Positions 1-7,587 of a DNA stretch of 64,000 nt are shown piece by piece (the stretch's first letter is position 1; each line of letters opens with the position of its first letter). Below the pieces are notes generated by a model. It was not told the DNA's origin and did no database searches. It worked only from the letters and a program-made list of their open reading frames with translations. The stretch is from MED-G78 sp964546275 (GTDB lineage: Bacteria; Pseudomonadota; Gammaproteobacteria; Magnimaribacterales; D2472), in assembly GCA_964546275.1 (NCBI GenBank), contig CAZJJG010000003.1:1-64000 (forward strand), written 5' to 3'. A program made the position numbers and the translations under genes.

Positions 1-433
1 TGTCTGACTTAACAAGATTGCCTTTTAACATACTTGCACCCATTGATGCAGTAATATGCTCCATTGCAGTTGTAATTGCTAATCGTATTTTGTTATCTAC
101 TTTATCTGTATGAGATTTTTCAAGTTTTTTTACAAATACACTTTCTAACTCTTCTAAGTCATACCCCTTGAGTTCACATAATAGTTTGTTGTATTTGATG
201 TGTTCTCTTGTATGCGTTGCCTCTTGTATGCAGAACATACGAATCTCTTCGGACATCTCTTTGCTCACTTCGTCTTTGAATGCACGAACACTATTCATAA
301 AAAACTTCTCGCCTTTTGGAAAACTAATACTTAAAGCATTAAAAACTGCAGTTAAGAATGCATCATCGTTTGCCCAATTTGAAGATAGGTGTTTCTGCAG
401 TTGAAACGAAGGATCTCTCTTGATCATTGTCAT
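1..433 (-). CDS. Predicted metal-dependent hydrolase (PF10118-like), 5' part only
   Basis: A minus-strand frame starts with ATG at 433-431 and runs open off the left edge, giving 144 visible residues. The protein resembles the PF10118 predicted metal-dependent hydrolases, all-helical proteins with ferritin-like metal ligands. Visible marks are FNALSISFPKGEKFF near residue 30, the family-like QEATHTREHIKYN segment with two histidines and acidic residues, and a later MEHITAS segment. A GGA about 10 nt upstream of the ATG is a modest ribosome site; a second in-frame ATG lies two codons in. The substrate is unknown. It stands alone downstream of the thiolase, with its own 224-bp leader that carries a palindrome. 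Family assignment is from recognition of the conserved segments, not from a search. Confidence 0.75.
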   Translation of the reverse strand, partial: MTMIKRDPSFQLQKHLSSNWANDDAFLTAVFNALSISFPKGEKFFMNSVRAFKDEVSKEMSEEIRMFCIQEATHTREHIKYNKLLCELKGYDLEELESVFVKKLEKSHTDKVDNKIRLAITTAMEHITASMGASMLKGNLVKSD

Positions 434-434
434 A

Positions 435-510
435 TTAATTTTTTCCTTTTTTATCCATTAAATCTTTCCCTGCTTTATCCCAAATTTTTTTTGTTCGTTT
501 TAAATTTCAT
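435..510 (-). other. Possible decayed small ORF in the hydrolase leader
   Basis: Minus strand. An ATG at 510-508 opens a frame that ends after 11 residues, just past a run of eight A (485-492 as T on the plus strand). Read one frame over across that run, the sequence continues as KKIWDKAGKDLMDKKGKN and stops at 437-435, directly before the hydrolase ATG. The joined peptide would be 24 residues, lysine-rich and plausible as a protein end. It may be a remnant of a gene frameshifted in a homopolymer, a sequencing error, or chance in AT-rich DNA. No function can be given. Confidence 0.2.
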
Positions 511-592
511 TGATTCTTTCTTAGCAATCACTGACTTCGATCGAAGGATTATGAGATTTTTAGAGACAGGTATAAGTGCGATAATAAGTTAG

Positions 593-649
593 TATATTGG
601 CATAAGTTATGTCAATATATTAGAAGCAATAATTTATGTCAATATATTA
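593..649. repeat. 27-bp palindrome plus a 16-bp direct repeat
   Basis: 593-619 is a near-perfect palindrome centred on base 606: the arms read TATATTGGCATAA and TTATGTCAATATA, with one mismatched pair (600/612). The right part, TTATGTCAATATATTA (607-622), is repeated exactly at 634-649, 27 bp further on. The element lies between the thiolase stop and the hydrolase leader, so it is upstream of the hydrolase gene. Its symmetry suits a dimeric repressor operator with an extra half-site. It has no GC stem and no following T-run, so it is a poor terminator. Confidence 0.5.
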
Positions 650-657
650 ATAAAAAT

Positions 658-1839
658 TTATAACCTTTCTATAATTGTAGCGTTTGCTGTTCCACCGCCT
701 TCACATATAGCTTGGAGTGCGTATTTGCCTTTTCTTCTTTCAAGCTCATGAAGCATTGTGGTCATTAATTTAGCTCCAGTTGCACCCAGCGGATGTCCAA
801 GAGCCATAGCGCCACCGTTAACATTAAGCCTAGTCATATCAGCGTTGAGTTCAGAAGCCCAAGCTAATGGCACTGGAGCAAATGCTTCATTCACTTCATA
901 AAGATCCATATCATCAATAGTTAAGTTTGCGCGAGCTAATACTTTATGTGATGCAGGTATTGGTCCTGTTAACATGAAAACAGGGTCATCGCCGACTACG
1001 GATAATGCTGTAATTTTTGCTCTGGGATCAGACTTAATTTTTTTAAGACCTTCGTCATTGCAAATCATTATTGCTGCTGCACCATCAGTGATCTGACTGG
1101 CGTTCCCGGCAGTTATTACACCACCTTCAACAACTGTTCTAAGACCAGCAAGAGCTTCAAGGGAGGCATCAAATCTAATACCTTCATCTGCAAGAACCAT
1201 GTCAGTGTCGTTATGTTCATTTTTACCTGGTAGAGGTAATATTTCTAAATCAAAATATTTCATTTCAGTAGCGTGTTTAGCTTTCTGATGACTTTCTAAA
1301 GCAAACGAGTCTAGTGCTTCTCTGGACAGCTTCCATTTGTCAGCAACTAATTCAGCACCTGTGAATTGTGAGAAAAATACACCCGGATATCTTGCAGCAA
1401 TACCATCTGCATTGAAAGGAAAACCATGACCAGCATCAAAGCCATCTTTTACACTTGCCCCAATTGGTACCATTGACATAGCTTCTACCCCACCAGCTAT
1501 TACTATATCTTGTGTGCCTGACATAACAGCTTGAGCTGCAAAGTGAATTGCTTGCTGAGAAGAACCACACTGTCTATCAATTGTAGTGCCTGGAACTGAT
1601 TCTGGGAGACTTGATGCAAGAACAGCATTTCTTGCAAGATTGCCTGACTGTGCTCCCACCTGGTCAACACAACCAAAAATAACATCATCAATATCTTTTG
1701 GATCTATACCTGTTTGAAGAACTAATTCATCTAAAACTTTAGCTCCTAAATCTGCTGGATGCCAGCCACTCAACTTTCCATTCTTTTTGCCGCCAGCTGT
1801 TCTAACTGCGCTTACGATATATGCATTATTTGAAATCAT
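658..1839 (-). CDS. Thiolase, acetyl-CoA acyltransferase family
   Basis: The 393-residue protein is a full-length thiolase, which cleaves 3-ketoacyl-CoA or condenses two acyl-CoA units. The catalytic cysteine is C91 in DRQCGSS. The C-terminal domain has GGAMALGHPLGATG with H349, and the second active-site cysteine C379 in CEGGGTANA. The start at 1839 gives the usual AYIVSAVRT opening, and no later methionine would keep it. No FadB partner is adjacent, so I cannot tell a degradative FadA from a biosynthetic acetyl-CoA acetyltransferase. Its start codon lies only 10 nt after the recA terminator hairpin, whose 3' arm holds the only Shine-Dalgarno-like bases (GGGGA). Expression may therefore depend on read-through or on opening of the hairpin. 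Confidence 0.93.
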   Translation of the reverse strand: MISNNAYIVSAVRTAGGKKNGKLSGWHPADLGAKVLDELVLQTGIDPKDIDDVIFGCVDQVGAQSGNLARNAVLASSLPESVPGTTIDRQCGSSQQAIHFAAQAVMSGTQDIVIAGGVEAMSMVPIGASVKDGFDAGHGFPFNADGIAARYPGVFFSQFTGAELVADKWKLSREALDSFALESHQKAKHATEMKYFDLEILPLPGKNEHNDTDMVLADEGIRFDASLEALAGLRTVVEGGVITAGNASQITDGAAAIMICNDEGLKKIKSDPRAKITALSVVGDDPVFMLTGPIPASHKVLARANLTIDDMDLYEVNEAFAPVPLAWASELNADMTRLNVNGGAMALGHPLGATGAKLMTTMLHELERRKGKYALQAICEGGGTANATIIERL

Positions 1840-1848
1840 GTAACAAAA

Positions 1849-1892
1849 ATCCCCACTTTAATTTAGTCATAATGCTAATCTAAAGTGGGGAT
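1849..1892 (-). terminator. Intrinsic terminator after recA, abutting the thiolase start
   Basis: The arms atccccacttta (1849-1860) and taaagtggggat (1881-1892) are perfectly complementary over 12 bp, with a 20-nt loop that can pair further (ttag with ctaa). On the minus strand the 3' arm is followed by TTTTTG. The hairpin starts 20 nt after the recA stop. The thiolase ATG follows the T-run almost at once, so the same element is also the thiolase leader. Confidence 0.85.
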
Positions 1893-1911
1893 AAATGCCA
1901 ATGTTTAATAT

Positions 1912-2922
1912 TTATTTCTTGATAGGTTTTGTGCTTGAAACAATATATTCAGCCCTAATATCTTTAAGCAAGGTATCTCTTATTGCTGTATTTTCTTTTA
2001 AGAATGTACTTGCATTAACTTTTCCTTGGCCTATTTTTTCTCCATTATGGCTATACCAAGATCCAGCTTTTTCTATAACACCTAATTTTTGACCGAAGTC
2101 TAAAATTTCACCCTCTGAATTAATCCCTAGACCATACATAATTTGGAATTCTGCCTGTCTAAATGGAGGTGAAACCTTATTCTTAACTACTTTTACTCTT
2201 GTTTCATTTCCTATAACCTCATCACCCTCTTTGACAGCACCAATCCTTCTGATATCTAGTCTTACTGATGAATAAAATTTAAGAGCATTTCCACCAGTAG
2301 TTGTCTCAGGACTTCCAAACATAACTCCTATTTTCATACGAATCTGGTTTATAAAAATTACAGTTGCTCCAGAGCGCTGGATATTTCCAGTTATCTTTCT
2401 TAAAGCCTGTGACATTAATCTTGCTTGAAGTCCAACGTGATGATCTCCCATCTCGCCTTCAATTTCTGCTCTTGGAACAAGTGCTGCTACAGAATCGATT
2501 ACAACTAAATCAACAGCATTTGATTTAACTAACATATCTGCTACTTCTAATGCTTGTTCGCCGGTATCTGGCTGTGAAAGAAGTAAATCATCCACGTTAA
2601 CGCCTAGTTTAGCTGCGTATTGAGGATCAAGAGCATGCTCAGCATCTATAAAAGCAGCTGTGCCTCCTTTTTTTTGGCATTCAGCAATTATTTGTAATGT
2701 TAGAGTTGTTTTTCCTGATGATTCGGGTCCGTATATTTCTGTTACTCTTCCTTGTGGAATTCCTCCTATACCCAGAGCTATGTCTAGTCCTACTGATCCA
2801 GTAGAAATAGATGGTATATCAAGTATTTCTTTATCCCCCATTCTCATCACTGTACCTTTACCAAACTGTTTTTCAATCTGACTTAGGGTTTCTTTTAGAT
2901 CTGTTTTTTTGTCTGTAGCCAT
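1912..2922 (-). CDS. recA: Recombinase RecA
   Basis: RecA is the ATP-dependent strand-exchange protein of homologous recombination and the co-protease that triggers LexA self-cleavage. The 336-residue sequence is full length. It has the Walker A GPESSGKT at residues 65-72, the VIDSVAALVPRAEIEGEMGD block, and the FINQIRMKIGVMFGSPETTTGG loop-2 region. The C-terminal tail is short and basic (SSTKPIKK) rather than strongly acidic as in E. coli. The start has a good ribosome site, AAGGAG, 6 nt upstream. It is preceded by a LexA box and followed by a strong terminator, so it is probably monocistronic. No recX follows. Confidence 0.98.
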   Translation of the reverse strand: MATDKKTDLKETLSQIEKQFGKGTVMRMGDKEILDIPSISTGSVGLDIALGIGGIPQGRVTEIYGPESSGKTTLTLQIIAECQKKGGTAAFIDAEHALDPQYAAKLGVNVDDLLLSQPDTGEQALEVADMLVKSNAVDLVVIDSVAALVPRAEIEGEMGDHHVGLQARLMSQALRKITGNIQRSGATVIFINQIRMKIGVMFGSPETTTGGNALKFYSSVRLDIRRIGAVKEGDEVIGNETRVKVVKNKVSPPFRQAEFQIMYGLGINSEGEILDFGQKLGVIEKAGSWYSHNGEKIGQGKVNASTFLKENTAIRDTLLKDIRAEYIVSSTKPIKK

Positions 2923-2934
2923 GTTTACTCCTTA

Positions 2935-2976
2935 CTGTATGTTTGTACAGTATAATAGAAATACTTTATAAATCAA
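2935..2976 (-). promoter_or_regulatory. recA promoter with LexA (SOS) box
   Basis: 2935-2950 reads CTGTATGTTTGTACAG, which fits the gammaproteobacterial SOS consensus CTG-N10-CAG exactly. On the minus strand a TATACT -10 (2954-2949) overlaps the box by two bases, and TTGATT (2976-2971) lies 16 bp upstream as the -35. A repressor bound here would block RNA polymerase. The box ends 12 bp before the recA start codon, with the AAGGAG ribosome site between them. It implies that a functional LexA is encoded elsewhere in the genome. Confidence 0.88.
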
Positions 2977-3038
2977 ATACTATTCTACAATTTTATTTTT
3001 TTGTACGTTAAAATCAATTTTTCTTTGAAAAGTTAATT

Positions 3039-3371
3039 ATGACATTTGTTGTTACAGAGACCTGCATTAAATGCAAACTCACTGATTGTGTTGAAGTTTG
3101 TCCTGTGGATTGCTTTTATGAAGGTCCTGAATTTTTAGTAATACATCCAGATGAATGTATTGATTGTGGTCTATGCGTTCCTGAATGTCCGATAGATGCT
3201 ATTTTTTCTGATGATGAATTACCTGAGGGTCAGATTGATTTTATAGAAATAAATGCAAAACTTGCAGAAGTTTATGAAAACATTACGGAGGCTAAAGAGC
3301 CGCTTCCTGAGTCTGATAAATATAAAAATATTAAAGATAAAAAATTATTTTTAGATCTTAGCAATATTTAA
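3039..3371 (+). CDS. fdxA: Seven-iron ferredoxin FdxA
   Basis: This is a 110-residue soluble ferredoxin carrying one 3Fe-4S and one 4Fe-4S cluster, used as a low-potential electron carrier. Cysteines at 9, 12, 17, 21, 25, 40, 43, 46 and 50 match the Azotobacter ferredoxin I pattern: C9, C17 and C50 for the three-iron cluster, and C21, C40, C43 and C46 for the four-iron cluster. The C-terminal extension is acidic. It is divergent from recA and convergent with nlpD, with only one base between the stop codons. In Pseudomonas, fdxA follows rpoS, so its presence here marks the place where rpoS and mutS would be expected. Confidence 0.95.
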   Translation: MTFVVTETCIKCKLTDCVEVCPVDCFYEGPEFLVIHPDECIDCGLCVPECPIDAIFSDDELPEGQIDFIEINAKLAEVYENITEAKEPLPESDKYKNIKDKKLFLDLSNI

Positions 3372-3372
3372 C

Positions 3373-4002
3373 TTAGTTAAAATTTAAGTCTGATATTTTG
3401 ATTGGGACGCCTAACTTTCTTACTTGAAACTTTAATTTAGGCTGATTGGTTTCAGATGATCCTAAAGATGCTATTAATTCACCCTTTTTAACCTTCATAC
3501 CTTTTTTTACATAAAGCTCATCACAATGAGCATAGAGACTTAGATATTCATTTCCATGATCGATCATGATGAAATTTCCATAGCCTGGAAGAACTGCTCC
3601 AGATAAAACAACTTCACCATCTAAAATGGCAAAAATAGGATCGCCTATCTTCCCATTAAAAATTAGCCAAAAATTACCTTCATAAGATTTTCTAATTGAG
3701 GATTTTGTAGGAAGTTTCCATGAAGGTGAAATATTTTGATCTAACTTTATAGACTCTAAATTATTAAGCAATAATTTTTGACCTGGGTAAATTAGATAAG
3801 GTTTTTTAAGATTATTTCTAATAGCTAATTTATTTGGGCTCACATTATTTTTTAGTGCTATTGACCACAAAGTTTCATTTTCTTTAACAGTATATTGAGA
3901 AGATGAGATAACTTCCTGATACAAGGAATCGATTGATTGCTCTAATGACGAGCATGATGTGAGAAGGATACTAACCAATACAAAAGAAGGTAGTCTATTC
4001 AT
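3373..4002 (-). CDS. nlpD: NlpD-like lipoprotein with LysM and degenerate M23 (LytM) domain
   Basis: The protein has 209 residues. A lipoprotein signal ends in LLTSC with the acylated cysteine at 17. A LysM peptidoglycan-binding domain follows (QYTVKENETLWSIA to YPGQKLLL, about 37-80), then an M23/LytM domain (about 105-200). The zinc-site motif normally read as G-x-D near the domain start is not visible (LIFNGKIGDPIF instead), and the later H-x-H is changed to YAHCDE. The domain is therefore probably not a peptidase but an activator of amidases, as known for NlpD and EnvC. It is the last gene of the surE-pcm-DUF368 run and shares one base with the DUF368 gene. In most relatives rpoS follows; here it does not. 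Confidence 0.85.
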   Translation of the reverse strand: MNRLPSFVLVSILLTSCSSLEQSIDSLYQEVISSSQYTVKENETLWSIALKNNVSPNKLAIRNNLKKPYLIYPGQKLLLNNLESIKLDQNISPSWKLPTKSSIRKSYEGNFWLIFNGKIGDPIFAILDGEVVLSGAVLPGYGNFIMIDHGNEYLSLYAHCDELYVKKGMKVKKGELIASLGSSETNQPKLKFQVRKLGVPIKISDLNFN

Positions 4003-4721
4003 TAGACGATTAAAATAATTCCAGTCCCTACTATGAGTCCGCTGAAGAATATAATTAAAGAGTCTCTATATTTTTCTATAAAATACGAGATTAGTTTGGG
4101 CATTATAAATAAAGCAATTAATGCTCCAATAGCAAATGGAGCCAAAATGGTTAGGTTTAATAAAGAAATTGCTTCTATAACCGTAGTATAAAATCCAAAA
4201 ACTAATAGTATTGCGCTCCCTGATATACCTGGTATAAGAAAGAATGAAAAAGATATAAAGCCAGCAATAGCTAGGCTAAGGTTATTAATTGGAATAGTGC
4301 CATTTGATAAATTTGATAGAAGAAAGCTTCCAATAAGCCCTAAAAAAAAGAATATCCATATATTTAAATTAGATTTAATGAGACCCATCTGCAGAACATA
4401 GCCGCCAATAATCATTATTAAACCAAGGATGATATTAAAAATATTAGCAAACTCACTCTGAAGAAATAAAATAAGATTAGAAAAAGCGAGTACGCTTATA
4501 ATCATTGCAATAACAAATGGTATTACTAAATTAAATGCGAAGGTTTTATTTAAATGTTCTAAATTTAGAGTAATGTTCTTTATTCTTAGCTCACTAAGAA
4601 TTTTTATCAATTTTTCATATATTCCAAAAAATATTGCTACAGTGGATCCAGATATTCCAGGTAAAAGTTCTGCAAATCCAACGCAGAATCCAGCTAAAAT
4701 GAATCTCAATCTTTCACTCAT
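4002..4721 (-). CDS. DUF368 family inner-membrane protein
   Basis: This is a 239-residue polytopic membrane protein with about eight hydrophobic segments. The family signature lies near the N-terminus (GFAELLPGISGSTVAIFFGIY), and a second copy-like PGISGSAILLVFGFY lies near residue 165, giving the internal repeat typical of DUF368. DUF368 proteins are implicated in recycling of polyprenyl phosphate carriers in some bacteria; whether this one does so is inference. Its start overlaps the pcm stop (TAATG), so translation is likely coupled. Placement between pcm and nlpD is not the standard arrangement. Confidence 0.85.
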   Translation of the reverse strand: MSERLRFILAGFCVGFAELLPGISGSTVAIFFGIYEKLIKILSELRIKNITLNLEHLNKTFAFNLVIPFVIAMIISVLAFSNLILFLQSEFANIFNIILGLIMIIGGYVLQMGLIKSNLNIWIFFFLGLIGSFLLSNLSNGTIPINNLSLAIAGFISFSFFLIPGISGSAILLVFGFYTTVIEAISLLNLTILAPFAIGALIALFIMPKLISYFIEKYRDSLIIFFSGLIVGTGIILIV

Positions 4722-5398
4722 TAATCTTTCCCATCCATAGATTTTCCTGGAAGCATAGGAACAAATGCAACCTCATCATGATACTCTTCCTCAAAACTAT
4801 CTTTTGTCTTTGTAACTACTAACAATTTTTGTTCTTTAGAATTTCCAATAGGCATAACAATCTTTGTATTTTCTATCGAACATTCAAGTAACTCCTTTGG
4901 AAAAGCTCTTGGCGCAGCAGCACAAATAATGCCTTCATATTTATTATTAGCATCCCAGTCTTGATAACCGTCACCATGCTTGACGATAACATTGTAAATT
5001 TTTAACTCACCAAGATTTTCTCTTGATTTGATGACTAATGGCTTAATTCTTTCAATTGCATGGACTTCTTCAGAAAAATAAGACAATACAGCTGATTGAT
5101 AGCCACACCCGGAACCTAATTCTAAAATATTTTTAAAAACATGCCCTCTTCCACCTGTATGAGAAATTAAAAGCTCTGTCATTTTTGCAACTATATAAGG
5201 TTGAGAAATTGTTTGTTGATATCCGATTGTAAGAGATCTATTTTCATAAGCTCTTGATCTTAAGGCCTCATCAATAAAAATATGTCTTGGGATCTGCGCC
5301 ATTGCATCGAGCACTCTAAAATCTTTAATCCCCATCTCTAGGAGATTTTCTATCATCTCTTCTCTAACGCGCCTAAAAGTAAAGCCTGAACTACTCAT
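4721..5398 (-). CDS. pcm: Protein-L-isoaspartate O-methyltransferase
   Basis: Pcm methylates L-isoaspartyl residues in damaged proteins with S-adenosylmethionine so that they can revert to aspartate. The 225-residue sequence has the family elements RVLDAMAQIPRHIFI, the TISQPYIVAKMTELL substrate-site segment and the SAM-binding motif LELGSGCGYQSAVL near residue 95. Its ATG overlaps the surE stop as ATGA. The surE-pcm-nlpD order is standard for gammaproteobacteria and is associated with stationary-phase survival. Confidence 0.95.
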   Translation of the reverse strand: MSSSGFTFRRVREEMIENLLEMGIKDFRVLDAMAQIPRHIFIDEALRSRAYENRSLTIGYQQTISQPYIVAKMTELLISHTGGRGHVFKNILELGSGCGYQSAVLSYFSEEVHAIERIKPLVIKSRENLGELKIYNVIVKHGDGYQDWDANNKYEGIICAAAPRAFPKELLECSIENTKIVMPIGNSKEQKLLVVTKTKDSFEEEYHDEVAFVPMLPGKSMDGKD

Positions 5399-6144
5399 TC
5401 ACAAAGAATCTTTACAAGATAATTCTTTTCTTCATCTGCCTTAGTGAGATTGTAATCAAGTATTGATAAAGATATGTAACCTGATTGGACTGCCTCAACA
5501 TCAGAAAGATATGATTCTTTAATAGCTTCGCCTTGGAGATTGTATCTATAAGTTTTGCTATTATGAGATGAAGAAATCTCAACAGGTGCAGCTGGAATTC
5601 CTCTTCGAGATAATCGCGTAAACTTCGTTCCTTTTACATCCTTTTCTAATAAATCAGGAAAATTAATATTGAGTATTTTATTTTCAAAGCTCAAAGGATT
5701 TTTAAAAATTTTATTTACTATATCAGCTGATTTTGTTGCAATATATTCTGGGTCTTTTGCATTATAAGATGCGACAGAAATAGCTACTGGAGGGAATTTT
5801 AAACTTCTACCTCCAACAGCAGCTCCTACAGTTCCAGAATACAAAACATCATTGCCAAGATTTGCGCCATGATTGATTCCTGAAACAACAATATCAGGTT
5901 CAAAACCTAAGACACTTAGAAGGCCAAAGTACGTGCAATCAGCAGGAGTTCCATCTACTGCATATGTATAGTCATTAATTTTTGTAATTTCTGTGTCTTT
6001 TAAAAAAGATATTGCTGCACTCATTCCGCTGCAATTATTTGCAGGTGCAACTATCCAAACTTCATGATCTTTAGATAAAGCCTTGTATAAATTTTGAATA
6101 TTTACTGCATCGTATCCATCGTCATTAGTTAATAATATTTTCAT
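5395..6144 (-). CDS. surE: 5'/3'-nucleotidase SurE
   Basis: SurE is a metal-dependent nucleoside monophosphatase. The 249-residue protein begins with the signature ILLTNDDGYDA, with the metal-ligand pair D8 and D9, followed by APANNCSGMSAA and VSGINHGANLGNDVLYSGTVGAA, which carry the asparagine and serine ligands. The start overlaps the ispDF stop (ATGA), so the gene is coupled to isoprenoid biosynthesis. truD, commonly next to ispF and surE in relatives, is absent. Confidence 0.96.
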   Translation of the reverse strand: MKILLTNDDGYDAVNIQNLYKALSKDHEVWIVAPANNCSGMSAAISFLKDTEITKINDYTYAVDGTPADCTYFGLLSVLGFEPDIVVSGINHGANLGNDVLYSGTVGAAVGGRSLKFPPVAISVASYNAKDPEYIATKSADIVNKIFKNPLSFENKILNINFPDLLEKDVKGTKFTRLSRRGIPAAPVEISSSHNSKTYRYNLQGEAIKESYLSDVEAVQSGYISLSILDYNLTKADEEKNYLVKILCE

Positions 6145-7289
6145 TTTTTACCTATAAGATTTACTGAAGCCTGAACAGCTATTGCTTTATTTTCTCCAAT
6201 AATACCAATCTTTTCAGAAGTTGTGGCTTTTAGTCCAATGTTTGATGGATCTATTTTTAATATGCTAGAAAGTGAATTGAGAATCATATCTCTATGCGGA
6301 GATATCTTTGGTGTTTCACAGATTATGGTTGTATCAATATTAAAGATTTCTAAATCTAATTTAGCGATTTCTTTTAAACAAAAGTTAATAATTTCTATAC
6401 TGTCTAAATTTTTATTATCTTCATTGGTATCTGCAAAAAATAATCCTATATCTCCAAGAGCGCTAGCACCTAGAATTGCATCAGCAATTGAATGCAAAAG
6501 AACATCTCCATCCGAATGAGCATTAATTGAATAATCGCATTCTATAAAGCAGCCGCCTAAAATAATTCCTTTTCCAGGCTTATAGGTATGAAGGTCATAC
6601 CCTATTCCAGTTCTCGTATTAAATTTTTGCAATAAATGTAAATCTTCAGCATACGTAATTTTTATATTTGAAGATTTACCTTTAACTTTAGATAGAGAAT
6701 AATTCATTTTCTCCATTACAAAAGATTCATCTGGAATATTTATACCTTGATCAATAGATATTTTTAGAGCGTTGAAGAGTTTTTGACTATTGCATATCTG
6801 GGGTGTCTGGACCAGATAGTAATTATCTTTGTTCATGGTAGCATCTGATGCTCTTGATACTTGTTTAATGGAATCTCTAACAGGAGTATAAAAAAATGAA
6901 CAGTCTGAATTATTATTAACAATATTTTCAATGATCTGCTTTATATCATCAACCTCAATATTAGGCCTTGCTACATCGTGAGTTAAAACATAATCATAAT
7001 TATTTAATTCTATGCTACTAAGAGCATTCATGACTGATTCAGCTCTTGTTAATCCGCCTTGAATTAATTCAATTTTAGGGTCATTAAAAAAATCTTGTTC
7101 TTTAATAAAATTATCATCTTTGTTGATGGTAATAATAATTTTAGAAATTAATTCAGAAGAAAGAAATGTTGAGATGGTCTGCTCAATAATAGTTCTTCCA
7201 TTTAGTTTTGAGTATTGCTTAGGATTTAATGAATTAAATCTTTCACCTGTTCCAGCAGCTGGAATAATAGCTAAAATATTATTTTTCAT
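6141..7289 (-). CDS. ispDF: Bifunctional IspD-IspF fusion (MEP pathway)
   Basis: One 382-residue protein joins IspD (about 1-224) and IspF (last 158 residues). IspD makes CDP-methylerythritol; IspF cyclises the phosphorylated product two steps later. IspD has the CTP-binding AIIPAAGTGERF, NPKQY and the THDVARPN loop. IspF has the metal site GYDLH, HSDGDVLLH and the end block GIIGENKAIAVQA. I chose ATG at 7289 because it starts directly before the IspD nucleotide loop; an upstream TTG at 7316 would add nine residues with no counterpart. It overlaps the end of ftsB by 11 bp. Gammaproteobacteria normally carry separate ispD and ispF; the fusion is typical of alpha- and epsilonproteobacteria. Confidence 0.95.
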   Translation of the reverse strand: MKNNILAIIPAAGTGERFNSLNPKQYSKLNGRTIIEQTISTFLSSELISKIIITINKDDNFIKEQDFFNDPKIELIQGGLTRAESVMNALSSIELNNYDYVLTHDVARPNIEVDDIKQIIENIVNNNSDCSFFYTPVRDSIKQVSRASDATMNKDNYYLVQTPQICNSQKLFNALKISIDQGINIPDESFVMEKMNYSLSKVKGKSSNIKITYAEDLHLLQKFNTRTGIGYDLHTYKPGKGIILGGCFIECDYSINAHSDGDVLLHSIADAILGASALGDIGLFFADTNEDNKNLDSIEIINFCLKEIAKLDLEIFNIDTTIICETPKISPHRDMILNSLSSILKIDPSNIGLKATTSEKIGIIGENKAIAVQASVNLIGKK

Positions 7290-7587
7290 CTTGTGGCTGA
7301 ATTTCCTTGTCTTCAAATTTGATAAATTGTTCTTCTGGCATAGTAAGATTTAATTTTTCTCTAGCATAATTCTCTATATGCTCATTATTATCTTGTGCAT
7401 TGATGATTTCAAATCTTAATTCTTCATTACTATTTCTTAATACGTTATTTCTAGTTGATAAATCTTCGTTCTCATCAATCAAACTCTTTCTTTCCTTATA
7501 GCCATTAGGGCTTATAAAAAGATTAAATATGAGTATAAGAATTATTATTAATAAAAAAATAAATAGGGAAAGAGGTAATTTCCTCAT
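7279..7587 (-). CDS. ftsB: Cell division protein FtsB
   Basis: FtsB is a small bitopic protein of the FtsQLB complex that activates septal peptidoglycan synthesis. From ATG at 7587 it has 102 residues, matching the usual length: a transmembrane segment at about 5-25 (LPLSLFIFLLIIILILIF), then a heptad-like coiled coil to about 70 and a short periplasmic end with YAREKLNLTMPEE, the usual FtsB/FtsL-type motif. The frame is open to an ATG at 7626, but that start would overlap eno by 40 bp and add a 13-residue tail. ATG 7587 overlaps the eno stop as TAATG. The eno-ftsB-ispD order is standard. Confidence 0.88.
   Translation of the reverse strand: MRKLPLSLFIFLLIIILILIFNLFISPNGYKERKSLIDENEDLSTRNNVLRNSNEELRFEIINAQDNNEHIENYAREKLNLTMPEEQFIKFEDKEIQPQDEK

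Noticed and set aside
168..592. Two plus-strand open frames near the left edge
   Set aside because: The first is antisense to the conserved hydrolase segments (QEATHTREH); the second covers its leader. Neither shows protein-like conservation.
3367..3381. TTTAACT-T-AGTTAAA palindrome between fdxA and nlpD stops as a bidirectional terminator
   Set aside because: The stem is almost all A:T with a loop too small to form well, so it would be weak; it probably reflects the two stop codons and base composition.
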